Shown here in pieces: positions 35,325 to 45,692 of a stretch of 64,000 nt of DNA. The DNA is from Gigantopelta aegis (taxonomy: Eukaryota > Mollusca > Gastropoda > Neomphalida > Peltospiridae). Position 1 is the first letter of the stretch. Every line of letters starts with the position of its first letter. Location of the stretch: positions 10,897,957 to 10,961,956 of the forward strand of contig NC_054703.1 of NCBI RefSeq assembly GCF_016097555.1, given 5' to 3'. The translations under genes were made by a program, and so were the position numbers. The notes under the pieces were generated by a model that saw only the letters and a program-made list of their open reading frames with translations, did no database searches and was not told the origin of the DNA.

Positions 35325-35460
35325 GATTGAAGTCATGGGCAAAACAGTGGGAAAAATTCGGGCAAATTTTATCTGGGTAAAATTTCGGGCAAATCAACCC
35401 CTCCCACCCCCCTCCCCCCCCCCCCCCCCTAAATCAAAGAGTCCCCATACGCCCATGATT
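35325..35460. repeat. G/C-run element with TACGCCCATGA end
   Basis: Contains repeated TTCGGGCAAAT words, a C run of about 18, and ATACGCCCATGATTG, related to the poly-G-cored foldback class. The left end (AGTCATGGGC) is only partly complementary to the right. Confidence 0.45.
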
Positions 35461-36149
35461 GAAGTTACGGGGAGGGGGGACCATTGTAAACCAGTGATCG
35501 GCATAGGGGAGCGATAGGCGTAGGTGGTTTCGGCCGTAGGGTTGGTAAAGATGGTTCTGGAGTCCCATGCTCTCCCCACCTCCCTTCCGACTGGTCACAC
35601 TGAAGTCCCGAATACGACTGGTGCTCGTGTTAACCCTACTATTTAACCTTCCTCGTGAGGCCAGGGCCCAACCACCTCCCTTAACCCCCACAGAGCTAAC
35701 AAGATATAAATATAAACTAAATAAACGTTATTAATTTAAATAAAATAAATAAATAAATTTGAGAAATACCCGCTCTAAATTTTGGTTTTTTAATATTGTA
35801 TTTTAATGAGTACTGTAAATGTTTAGATTGTGCTTTCAAAATTAAAGGCACCCTTTCCCTTTTAGTTTAATTATCAAAATTGCCCTCCAAAATTAATTTC
35901 AGTCCCGGGTCAGGTACCTGGCTATCCAGAGACCGGACCCGTGACGGATATGCCTTGAACCCAAGTGGTATAGGGGCATGTTAAAACAGTTTACGTTCAC
36001 GTTCAAGCACGATGTCCTGGGTACACATCAAGGCTATATGAGTTGCCTATCCATAACAGTGGAGTAACGCTCAGCTGTTAACGGTTGATGAGAGTGAAGT
36101 TGTGTAGTAACCTTACAACTACCCAGTAGGTCGTTAACACTCTGGATGA

Positions 36150-36230
36150 GAGGTGGTACCGGGATATGAACACAGTACCTACCAGTCTGTAGTCCAATGA
36201 CTTAGTCACCGAAACTGGTATCTATCTCGT
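36150..36230 (-). repeat. Old SINE carried by the ZF segments, copy 2 (fragment)
   Basis: ACCTACCAGTCTGTAGTCCA and ACCGAAACTGGTATCTATCT match the end of the copies at 14,394 and 47,398, including the shared downstream TCTCGTTCAG. Confidence 0.55.
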
Positions 36231-36379
36231 TCAGTTGCTGACAGACAATAATTTGAAACAAAATAACAGACTCAGATTGTTTTTAACGATTTAAAAAAAT
36301 ATTTAATAATGTGAAGGATTTTAAAAACTCAACTAAATTGGTGGCTATATATATATTATGAAACAAGTTAATATAATGT

Positions 36380-36840
36380 TTATTTCAGGAGATGTTTGTT
36401 GTTCTGTGAAATATGTGTAATAATATTTTCATTAAAATAATATCATATAGATATAATTAAATGGGTGACGGAATATAATCTTAACCGACAGAATTTCACT
36501 GAACGAACCGGGATGCCACAACAATGAGAGTCCGATTCCGTGTTCTATTTCGGATATTAGACATTAAAGACTGTAACATGATCCACCGATAATACAGTTG
36601 CTTGTCGACAAAACTAGACAATATATACAAGTTATTGAGCGATTTACGTGAACCTCGAGACACTGGAGAACGGGAATTAAAGTTATACAGAAAAAAAAAC
36701 GTAGAACATTGTTGAATAAACTGAATAAACCTTCCGAAGAACAATCAGGTCATCACAAATCAAGTGGTCGGGAGAAGCCTATTCCGAACCGTTATTCGGA
36801 CTACTTAAGTATCATAAAATGCGGATTACGATTAATTCAT
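36380..36840. repeat. Conserved ~450-bp block, copy 4 (above ZF gene 3)
   Basis: Lies about 2 kb 5' of ZF gene 3. Landmarks: TTCAGGAGATGTTTGTT, AATAATATCATATAG, CGATTCCGTGTTCTATTTCG, GAGCGATTTACGTGAACC, CGGACTACTTAAGTATCATA. In the plus-strand frame it reads VRFRVLFRILDIKDCN, matching the other copies. Confidence 0.8.
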
Positions 36841-36892
36841 TCATTCATTTTCGTTCATTTTAACTTATTTTTTTTCTAGCACGATGTTGAGG

Positions 36893-37080
36893 CCCCCCCC
36901 CCCCCCAACACATACCCACCCACCCACCCAGCTAACTCGGCTTGCTGTCCGGGACAGTATGTTAGTGAGGTAGAAGTCGGTGTACGGGGCTTACACCTAC
37001 CCACTGAGTTAGTAAATTCGCTCCGTTATCTACTAGCTTCATGACCGATGGCTTAACAATGATACCACCGAGGCCGGTCA
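36893..37080 (-). repeat. Old SINE fragment with C run
   Basis: C run of about 13, then GTCCGGGACAGTATGTTAGTG and TACCACCGAGGCCGGTCACG; same family as at 14,024. Confidence 0.5.
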
Positions 37081-37119
37081 CGATTAATTATTTATCCTAT
37101 TATCCTACTAATATACTAA

Positions 37120-37334
37120 GGGGCCGTCCATAATTTCAACATTTTCACAAGTGTACAAAGAGTACACTTTTGACCACCCCCTCCCCCCTCCTAAAAGTGT
37201 ACATCCCGAAATGAAAAATGTTGATCGACATTTTTCATTTTAAAAAAACGTGTATGCTGACCCCTTAACACACCCCCCCTCCCCCGCGTACGGTTTGTAC
37301 GTTCGTGCGAATGTTGAAAATTATGGACGGCCCC
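37120..37334. mobile_element. MITE with GGGGCCGTCCATAATTT ends
   Basis: Long inverted ends (GGGGCCGTCCATAATTT and its complement, extending through CAACATT) flank 215 bp. TAA at 37,117-37,119 and 37,335-37,337 is the target duplication, as for PIF/Harbinger. An inner palindrome (AAATGTTGATCGACATTTTT) lies at the centre. Non-coding. It lies between block copy 4 and its TC tract. Confidence 0.85.
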
Positions 37335-37429
37335 TAAGATTATTTTTGCTAATATATAAGTGGTCTTCTATTCACTAATCTTATGTGTGTGTCTGTCCCT
37401 CTCCGTCTCTGTGTCTCTCTCTGTCTATG

Positions 37430-37657
<228 letters not shown>

Positions 37658-37743
37658 GGGAAAGGGTCACGGTTTATTTTTGCTTTCGTTCAATTGTAAT
37701 GTAATAAATTCAACAATGAACTCGGTACGAGATATACAGGTGG

Positions 37744-38025
37744 AAGGAAGGAACATATTTTGTTTTGGGGTTATGTTGGCGTCGGACTTATGGTTAAGGA
37801 CAACAACGACGCACTCAACACATTTTCGATTTTATCGGTTATATGCACCATCCCACAGGCAGGGCGTCGGACATATGGCTGGAAATGGTTAAGGACAACA
37901 CAGATATTGAGAGAGGAAACCCGCTGTCGCCAGTACATGGGCTACTCTTTCCGATTAGCAGCAATGGATCTTTTATTAGCGCTTCCCACAGGCAGGATAG
38001 CACAAACCGTGGCCTTTGTCTCGTA
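37744..38025 (-). repeat. SINE fragments, rearranged
   Basis: GACGCACTCAACACATTTT and CAGACATATGG-like tail words occur twice in scrambled order, then TACTCTTTCCGATTAGCAGC and GGCAGGATAGCACAAACC of the body. The head is absent. Confidence 0.65.
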
Positions 38026-38135
38026 ATGTACAGTCAGGGCTGTAGCATGGTCTGGAGCTGGGTGGAGATCGACTATCAATCTAACCTTGTGTTTACATTT
38101 TCCCTGGACACCAATATGAAGAGAGGCATAGACTG

Positions 38136-38153
38136 GGGGGGGGGGGGGGGGGG
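38136..38153. repeat. Poly-G run
   Basis: About 18 G within otherwise ordinary DNA. Confidence 0.9.
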
Positions 38154-38244
38154 GTTAAGAACTTTGGACACCTCCCTGCTGAGGTACCCCATATATGTTT
38201 TGAGCACTAGGCTATTTGACACAGTGGTAACAAAACCCATTACA

Positions 38245-38315
38245 GTTATCACCAATGGCAGAACTGGTAGTATTAACTACACTATTAACTGTTTGGGCCA
38301 CTTCAAACATTGACC
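38245..38315. repeat. Segment-derived repeat shared with 42,050 and 55,180
   Basis: ATGGCAGAACTGGTAGTATT and ACTATTAACTG match 42,063-42,100, and more distantly 55,180-55,215, placing this beyond the TC tract in the duplicated segment. Confidence 0.6.
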
Positions 38316-38324
38316 CAGCCAGCT

Positions 38325-38598
38325 ATTGGATGTCAAATATTTTAGTAATTTCTGATTTGTGGTCATAGAAGAAACTTGCTACTTTTTTTTTCTTTTCTCC
38401 ATTATCAGCAAGGAATCTTTTATATGCACCTTCACACAGAGAAGACAGCACATGTCACGACCTTTGGTATGCCAAGTGTAACACACTGGTTGGGACAGGA
38501 AAACATCGAATCAAAGAATGGGTCCATTGAGTGGATTAGATCCTTCAACTCAAGCACCGCGGGCTACTGCTTTACCGACTGAGCTACACACCGCCCCC
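38325..38598 (-). repeat. SINE, tRNA-headed, diverged
   Basis: Tail CAGCTATTGGATGTCAAAT, body ATCTTTTATATGCACCTTC and GCCAAGTGTAACACACTGG, head GGCTACTGCTTTACCGACTG. Reverse orientation. Confidence 0.7.
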
Positions 38599-38616
38599 AT
38601 TCCTAAGTGAAGAAGT

Positions 38617-39012
38617 ACCGGCCTCGGTGGCGTCGTGGTTAGGCCATCGGTCTACAGGCTGGTAGGTACTGGGTTCGGATCCCAGTCGAGGCATGGGGTT
38701 TTTAATCCAGATACCGACTCCAAACCCTGAGTGAGTGCTCCGCAAGTCTCAATGGGTAGGTGTAAACCAGGGATCTTTTATTTGCGCTTCCAACAGGCAC
38801 GATAGCACAAACCATGGCCTTTGTTGAACCAGTTATGGATCACTGGTCGGTGCCAGTGGTTTACACCTACCTATTGAGCCTTGCGGAGCACTCACTCAGG
38901 GTTTGGAGTCAGTATCTGGATTAAAAATCCCATGTCTCGACTTTGGATCCGAACCCAGTACCTACCAGCCTGTAGACCGATGACCTAACCACGACGCCAC
39001 CGAGGCCGGTAC
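38617..39012. repeat. Head-to-head inverted pair of GGCCTCGGTGGCGTC SINEs
   Basis: A forward head (38,617-38,769) meets a reverse copy (38,770-39,012) in its body, so the two tRNA-like heads form the outer ends of a palindrome with arms of about 150 bp and a loop of about 95 bp. Confidence 0.85.
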
Positions 39013-39019
39013 ATTCAAA

Positions 39020-39955
39020 ACAATTCAAGTACATAAATATACATCTGTAAAGTAATCAAGGACCGTCTAGTTTCGACCACGTGACTTACAATTCGGAAGA
39101 AATTGTGACCATTTCGTGGATACAAATCAATGAACATGTTATTTGCATACAGAGGATACTGAAAAAGATAGAGAGCAAGTAAAACTGTCATTACATCAGT
39201 ACTTAATGCATTCTAGGGGAAAATACAGAAACCGTAAATATGTGTAAAAATGTCTGGTAATTAACTATGGACCGGACATTACACTGATGTTCTTTCAAAA
39301 GTAATTTGCCCATGTCATATCGGAGAATACCCAGTAGATACCTCTTCGGCACGAACAAGTGTTTCTAGGCGCAATATAAGTCAGGTGTTGATTAAATATT
39401 TACAGGTGTATATATAAATGAAATAAACATTTTCCTTAATTCAAAAATAACGTATGATCCTTTTTGTAAAGTCTTATGTAACCATCATTCTCCTTTGACA
39501 CCTATTGTCATCTTATTGTCTTACCTCTATGTCATTACGGTTTTAGCATTCTGTCCTGGGAAGACATCAAGCTATCCAGAGACTGATCCAGAAAATATTG
39601 TGTGTTTCCGGGATGGGGTGGGGGTGTGTGCTAACAGGATCAACTCGTCCAAAGGGCACCCCAGTCGGAAAATGTTAATTACAAGAGGACAAATGGGGGC
39701 ACTTGTATATTTTACGGGAAAAGGTTCCCTGGTTGACCACCTCCCCTTGGATCTGGCCCTATTATCGGAGTATCCATGACTGGGCTAATGCTATTTACTA
39801 AAAGTATTCGCACAGAAAGTATTACACATGCCTTAAAACTGGGGACCTTGGGGACGAAAATGTTTGTTTTTTTTTGGGTTTTTTTTTTTTTGGGGGGTTT
39901 TTTGGGGGGTTTGTTTTTTTTTTTTTTTTGGGGGGGGGGGGGGGTAGCCTTAAGT
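39020..39955. other. No supported gene
   Basis: AT-rich DNA. A 94-codon open frame (39,495-39,779) begins with TTG rather than ATG and shows no family I know. A G/T-rich low-complexity run occupies 39,860-39,945. Confidence 0.45.
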
Positions 39956-39963
39956 TAATAAAA

Positions 39964-40240
39964 GGAGGCGGGAAGTAGCTCAGTCAGTTGAGTGCTCGCT
40001 CGAGATACTTGCGTCGCAAGACCGAACCACCTCAGCGGATCCATTCATCTTATATTTTTGTTTCGTTCCAGATAGTGCATCACAACTGGACAATGGCCGT
40101 GGTATGTGCTTTCCTGTATGTGCGAAAGTGCATATAAAAGATCCCTTGCTGCATTAGGAAAAATGTCACAGGTTTCTTCTGATGACTACGAGTCAGAATT
40201 ACCAAATGTTTGACGTCCAATAGCAGATGATGAATTAATC
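39964..40240 (+). repeat. SINE, tRNA-headed, alternate head
   Basis: Head AAGTAGCTCAGTCAGTTGAG (A box) and an A-C-rich B-box region, body GCATATAAAAGATCCCTTGC, tail GACGTCCAATAGCAGATGAT, then an ATA trinucleotide tract at 40,250-40,280. Confidence 0.75.
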
Positions 40241-40248
40241 AATGTGTC

Positions 40249-40282
<34 letters not shown>

Positions 40283-40429
40283 TTTTAAAAAGGTAAAAAT
40301 ATGCTTGTGCATCTCCTAAGTTCAAGGGTCATATCTCCGTGATAAACATATACACAAAATTTCTGCTCAATACATCAAAGCCTTCTGCAAAAAAACATTT
40401 GGAAAACATGTAGGACAGACAGATGGACG

Positions 40430-40460
<31 letters not shown>

Positions 40461-40480
40461 AGAAGGACGGAGATGGAACC

Positions 40481-40501
40481 CCCCCCCCCCCCCCCCCCCC
40501 C
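40481..40501. repeat. Poly-C run
   Basis: About 21 C following an ACAG tetranucleotide tract. Confidence 0.9.
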
Positions 40502-40870
40502 GAATAATAATCGAAATTTAACAGAATTGTGGTGTTATAAAATAGTCCGATCCCGTGTTCTGTTTCGAGTATCAGACCCTTACACTGTAACACTTCCTGA
40601 CAATACATTTCCCCGCAAAAATAGGCGGTCCGAACAGAATATAAAATGATATACGCGAACCTCAACATGCATATTTGGGCATAGCATTATAAATGACTAA
40701 TGAACAGAGTTGTTCTAATAATCTAAATAAACTTACCGAACAACAAGCAGGTTATCACAAAGGAAACTGTTTCGAGGAAGGCATGCTCACCTGTTATTCG
40801 GACAAGTATAAGTACGACGATACGCGGACTACGATTACTTATTTCTTCTTTGTCACAGATATACTGTTAT
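40502..40870. repeat. Conserved ~450-bp block, copy 5 (orphan)
   Basis: Landmarks: AATTTAACAGAATTGTGG, GATCCCGTGTTCTGTTTCG, AACAAGCAGGTTATCACAAAGG, ACTACGATTACTTATTTC. The 5' third is missing, cut at the poly-C run. No ZF gene lies within 4 kb below it, so its partner gene has been lost. Confidence 0.7.
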
Positions 40871-41061
40871 TTTGATAATATACAAATTGATTTCAAAGCA
40901 ACAATTCATGTTTCTCTTTCGTATAATTTCCCTGAACAAAAACAAAATAATGTTTGAACACAAATTTTGGTATCTAGATCTACTACAAAATATCACAAAA
41001 GTATCATAGCGAAAGTCTTACAAAAGGTTTTGAAATAGCAAAGAAACGAAACGTAAATTGG

Positions 41062-41358
41062 GAGCGGGACGTAAGTTCGTAACCCAGTGCTGAAACGCTC
41101 GCCTGATGAGTGGTCGGTCTAGGATCGATTCCGTCGGTGGGACGATTTGGCTATTTTTCATTCCAGCTAGTGCACCACAACTGCCATATCAAAGACAGTG
41201 GTATGTGCGATCCTGTCTGTGTGATTGTGCATATAAAATATTCCTTGCTACTAACGAGGAAATGTAGTGGGTTTCTCTCTAATGACAAATGTCTGACATC
41301 TAATAGCCGATGATTACTAAATCAATGCACTCTAATAGTGTCGTTAAACAAAACTTTT
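41062..41358 (+). repeat. SINE, GGGATCGATCC-head family
   Basis: Head CGCTCGCCTGATGAGTGGTC and GGATCGATTCC, body CAGCTAGTGCACCACAAC, tail with ATCTAATAGCCGATGAT and GTGTCGTTAAACAAAAC. Confidence 0.85.
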
Positions 41359-41379
41359 TTTCTTCTTCTAGATATACTG

Positions 41380-41600
41380 CATATTAAATAGTCCTTTTAT
41401 TTGGACTATTTAAGCAGGGTGATATACTGACTATGATTAATTAGTTCTCATTTACGGTTATTTTTGCTAATATATACATCGTTTTCTAGAGAACAAGTCA
41501 TGTGTGTCTTGTACATTATTTAGTCTGACAAAACAGATAACAAAGAAAATATTTTTTTTTTTAATCTATATCTGCCTCATGTACTAACACGGGTCCCAAA
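41380..41600. repeat. 3' part of a ZF-segment block, detached
   Basis: GGACTATTTAAGCAGGGTGA, ACTATGATTAATTAGTTCTC, TTATTTTTGCTAATATATAC and TTTAGTCTGACAAAACAG match the DNA immediately beyond the other blocks (for example 62,105-62,260). It indicates another partial duplicate. Confidence 0.6.
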
Positions 41601-41744
41601 GTGAAATGACGCCCCAAATCAAGTATTAATTTAAATGGTGCGTATAGTTTGATGTAGTTCATTGCTAAAAACAGTGGACTAGCGGGGACTGGCATGCTGT
41701 CGATGTCGGGAAATAATTTACTTCTCAAATTTCCTCTTCTCTCG

Positions 41745-41812
41745 AGGTACAGGACGTAGCCCAGTGGTAAAGTGTTCGCTTTATGGAAGGTCGGTTTAGG
41801 ATCTTTGTCGGT
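41745..41812 (+). repeat. tRNA-head fragment of SINE
   Basis: ACGTAGCCCAGTGGTAAAGTG (A box) and GGTCGGTTTAGGATC. No body follows; an A-rich run replaces it. Confidence 0.65.
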
Positions 41813-42049
41813 AAACACCCACCCTCACCCCCAAAAAAAAGAAAAGAAAAAAGAACACAACAAAAAAACAAAAACAAAAACAAACCAAAAACAAAAGGCA
41901 AAAAGCCGCGATAACCCTATTGAATATACTTATTTTAAAAGTATGGGGACTGTTACATTGTTATTTCATACTCATTACCATATGGCCCATAGATAAAATA
42001 TTGTTAAAATACCAACAGATTCAAAATTGTAAGTATTAAAGGCTGTCAC

Positions 42050-42480
42050 AATTGTATCACAAATGGCAGAACTGGTAGTATTAACTGCTCTATTAAATGC
42101 CCAGATCATTTTGAAACTTTGACCCAACTGGATGTTATTGGTAGAAACAGTATTTAACAGGTAGGCACATAGGTCAGTAGACCCTGGTTGTTTTGCGTCC
42201 CCCCCCCCCCCCCCCATTCCAACCAGTACCTCACGACCAGTATATCAAAGGCCGTGGTATATGCTGCTCTGTCTGTAGGAAGAGCACATAAAAGAGTATT
42301 TCCTGATAAGGAAGAAATTTAGCGGGGTTGAGACGGAACCCTCATCCCTACCCCTTAGATTCGCCCGTGTACCGGGCTGGCTTCACAAAATATTAAAAAG
42401 ATTAAAATGAGCAACTGAAAAAAACTAATTATATGAAACAAGAACATTGTTTTTCAAAATGTTTTATTAATGAGTTACCG
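42050..42480. repeat. Segment flank with SINE fragment, paralogous to 55,180-55,560
   Basis: Shared order: AACTGCTCTATTAAATG, a poly-G/C run, a SINE body fragment (TATATCAAAGGCCGTGGTAT), an ACCAGACTGGCT-like phrase and TTTTTCAAAATGTTTTATT. The SINE therefore predates this duplication. Confidence 0.65.
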
Positions 42481-42496
42481 GTCAAGAAATGTTAAC

Positions 42497-42506
42497 GCAC
42501 GCACGC

Positions 42507-42558
<52 letters not shown>
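42497..42558. repeat. (CA)n microsatellite
   Basis: CGCA units grading into about 25 CA units. Confidence 0.97.
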
Positions 42559-42562
<4 letters not shown>

Positions 42563-42639
42563 CAGTCACCACATCAAATTAAATGTATTTTCACAGTATA
42601 TTTGTCTTTAGTATATGTTTCAACAGTCAAACCTTTTTA

Positions 42640-43410
42640 GCAAAAACAACTCTTAGCAATCATGATACACAGATTTTGCCTATTTTGTTGTATGGGTCTG
42701 AGCTTTAGGGTTTTCAACAGTTTGAATGCATAGAAAGTATACAATACATAGCTTGTAAACGTTTCTTAAATGTAAGTACATAAGCACCAAATGTCATGGC
42801 ATTAGGGGAAGATATTTGATATATCGCGATTCTCTAATTTGATGTATACAATAATGGATACAATTAATACAAATACGCAAATTTAGCCATCCACATAAAG
42901 CATACACTATGCTATACGTTTTAGATAGTTCAGGCAGATATATATGGGCTACTGCTATGAAGAAAACTTCATTTGTCTACGGTTAGGATATGTCCAACAA
43001 TTAACTCTAGTAGCAGATATGATATACATGTATATTGTAAATATAAAGTAACTTTAGAGCCAAAATTATATCTTACATGTCCTGCATTCATTTGTATAAG
43101 ACAGATATAGCACGTGTCAGAATTGGTGGGGTTGGTTTAGCAGTTGATGAGGGGAGATATATTGGTTTAAATAAAATAGAAGTAATTTGTACATTGTGTA
43201 GTAGAAAAGTAGCACAAAATTAATTTCTACATTTTATTATAAATTGTTCACTGTATGAGACATGATCAGCTATGTATATTCCTACAAAGTATTATATTAT
43301 AGATCCTTTTATATGTTTAGTAACTCAATGGCAACAAGGAGAACATGTTTTGAAAAATTAAAGAATCTATATTCTAAAAGCATAAAAGTGTAAAAACAAA
43401 AAGAGGTAAT
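42640..43410 (+). pseudogene. LINE ORF2, C-terminal remnant
   Basis: ORF2 of non-LTR retrotransposons encodes endonuclease and reverse transcriptase. Here only the region after the polymerase is left: ILPILLYGSE, then CIESIQYIACKRFLNVS, later GGVGLAVDEGRYIGLNKI, and a zinc-binding VICTLCSRK with FIINCSLYE. The order and motifs match the end of mollusc LINE proteins (region after the thumb, then a zf-RVT-like domain). Several stops and frame changes lie between the pieces, so it is an old 5'-truncated copy. The exact clade cannot be fixed. Confidence 0.7.
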
Positions 43411-43476
43411 TAGATAATTGTATCACATTAAGCTGAACCATATGTGTTAAGGTAGATACTTCATTTATAACAGACC

Positions 43477-43860
43477 GGCCTCGGTGGCGTCGTGGCAGGC
43501 CATCGGTCTACAGGCTGGTAAGTACTGGGTTCGGATCCCAGTCGAGGCATGGGATTTTTAATCCAGATACCGACTCCAAACCCTGAGTGAGTTCACCGCA
43601 AGACTCAATGGGTAGGTGTAAACCACTTGCACCGACCAGTGATCCATAACTGGTTCAACAAAGGCCATGGTTTGTGCTATCCTGCCTGTGGGAAGCGCAA
43701 ATAAAAGATCCCTTGCTGCTAATCGGAAGAGTAGCCCATGTAGTGGCAACAGCGGGTTTCCTCTCAAAATCTGTGTGGTCCTTAACCATATGTCTGACGC
43801 CATGTAACCGTAAATAAAATGTGTTGAGTGCGTCGTTAAATACAACATTTCTTTCTTTCA
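43477..43860 (+). repeat. SINE, GGCCTCGGTGGCGTC-head family, full copy
   Basis: Best complete plus-strand copy: CCGGCCTCGGTGGCGTCGTG, B box GGTTCGGATCCC, shared body AAAAGATCCCTTGCTGCTAA, tail GTGCGTCGTTAAATACAAC and a (TTTC)n end. Confidence 0.9.
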
Positions 43861-43956
43861 TTTATAACATGTATGTATACGTATATGCTATTGTACTTGA
43901 ACATACTGTCACCTGCACCAGGGACCAGTTGTTCAAAGAATGGTTAAGCTGACCAC

Positions 43957-43960
<4 letters not shown>

Positions 43961-44034
<74 letters not shown>
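43961..44034. repeat. (TA)n microsatellite
   Basis: About 37 TA units with one phase slip. Confidence 0.97.
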
Positions 44035-44035
<1 letters not shown>

Positions 44036-44299
44036 CTTTTTGATATTTTTCGAAAGGTAATATGCAATGATAAATGTTTCGTTTTGTGGTGCTGCCAAAA
44101 CAGCTGGCTAATCGTTTGAACGACTTGTCCCAAAATATCAATATACGAGTTATTGTATATATTATGGGCTGATGGTCATTTCTTATACACCAGTGTAAGA
44201 TATTGCTCATGTCATAACAATCACTCAATATCTAACTTGTGTAATACTGACGTGACTTGAGCGTGACGTTGATCAATCGCTGACGCAATTCGTAGAAAA

Positions 44300-44518
44300 A
44301 TAACGTGTTGTAGGTCTCGACATCTGCTTACTTCTGCGTTGCGGCTTGTTTGCAGTTGGTTTGTAATAAATAAAATACTAAACTAACTTGCCTGTCATAC
44401 AATTTTGATCATACTCGTGAACAGTGTCGGCATCTGACAAGCGAAAGCGAGTCAGATACCAAAACTGTTCACTAATTTCATAACAAATGGTATGACACGC
44501 AAGCTAGTTTAGTATTCT
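44300..44518. repeat. Foldback repeat with ~65-bp arms
   Basis: Left arm (44,371-44,436: ACTAAACTAACTTGCCTGTC to GGCATCTGAC) pairs with right arm (44,449-44,518: GTCAGATACC to GCAAGCTAGTTTAGTATTC) around the 12-base loop AAGCGAAAGCGA. The DNA left of the arms (from 44,300) matches 20,800-20,870 inverted. Confidence 0.85.
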
Positions 44519-44689
44519 ATATATATGCAATTGAACAGATTTGAACATCAAATGTTATTCGGAATAAACAAGGGGCTGTTCAAGAATTGTCATACAATAA
44601 TGTGACATAACATTTTTAACAGTGTATTAACATTTATTGATGGCTGTGTTTCGAAACGTAAACTGTTCAAAATGTATTTATTTATTATA

Positions 44690-44830
44690 GTAGTAGTAGT
44701 AGTAGTAGTAGTATTTTATCACTAAAATATTCCTTCATATATAGGAAATCGAATTTTGTCTGTCTGTTCTGAACATTCATATTATGATTATGATTATGAT
44801 TATGATTATTATTATTACTCGTAGTAGTAA
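44690..44830. repeat. Trinucleotide and hexanucleotide runs
   Basis: (TAG)n at 44,690-44,712 and ATTATG/ATTATT repeats at 44,780-44,820. Confidence 0.9.
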
Positions 44831-44898
44831 CATTTGTTGTTGTTATTGATGTCACATAATTCTTATCTCCGTTTGCAGAAACCATATTGTTTTGTCTT

Positions 44899-45203
44899 GA
44901 ATGAATGAATGAATGAATGAATGAATAAATGTTTAACGACACCCCAGCACGAAAAATACATCGGCTATTGGGTGTCAAACTATGGTAATGCAAATAAATA
45001 AAGTGATGATCAACATCAATATAAAAATTCAAGGTTTAAACAAAAACAGTATAAAGAACTGTTCAAAAATACAAATACAAATATCACAGAATTTTACGGA
45101 TACTGAATTTTACTCTAAACTTCAATTTGTGCTGTATTGGCCATTCTCAAAGAGAATGTTACACACCTGCACCACGGTGAGGTTACAGCACGCGCAGGGG
45201 TAT
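44899..45203 (-). repeat. SINE-like element, (ATTC)n-tailed family
   Basis: Reverse copy: (TGAA)n tail, GTTTAACGACACCCCAGC, and CACCACGGTGAGGTTACAGC at the head. Confidence 0.8.
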
Positions 45204-45692
45204 TTTGTCCTATGCAATAAATTGAATTTAAGTTAATTAATGCAAATGTGATTTGTTTTCCCACGTCCCAATGGCGACCTCCCCAACTCCTGCCGGTTTA
45301 AAGCTCCCTTTTTATGACTTAAAATATAAATCATCACCCACAACGTACAATATTAAATTGCCCTGAAATGCTCCTCTGATCATCTCAGGCCAAATTTACG
45401 AAGCCTGTTTACAACTTGCATACGTATAACTACATACATTTACAAATTTACAGGCTTCGTAAATTCGGCCCCTTTGTTTTAAACTTGGCGGAGCTCGGAT
45501 CATTTGCCATCATCAAGATCAATCACGTTCGTTTTGGGATTGTGTGGTCCCCTAATGACAGACCTCGCCATTTAAGGGGAGCTCTCACTCCCCATCACTC
45601 CTGAGACTACTTTAAAGAGAGTACTGCAGAGGTCCCTTTTGGATGTGAATTTATTTCGTATTGATATGGTAAAATCTTAAATGACGCTCCAA

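Noticed and set aside
39495-39779. 94-codon frame with a hydrophobic start resembling a signal peptide
   Set aside because: It starts with TTG, not ATG; the rest is not similar to anything I know; it sits in repeat-rich DNA.
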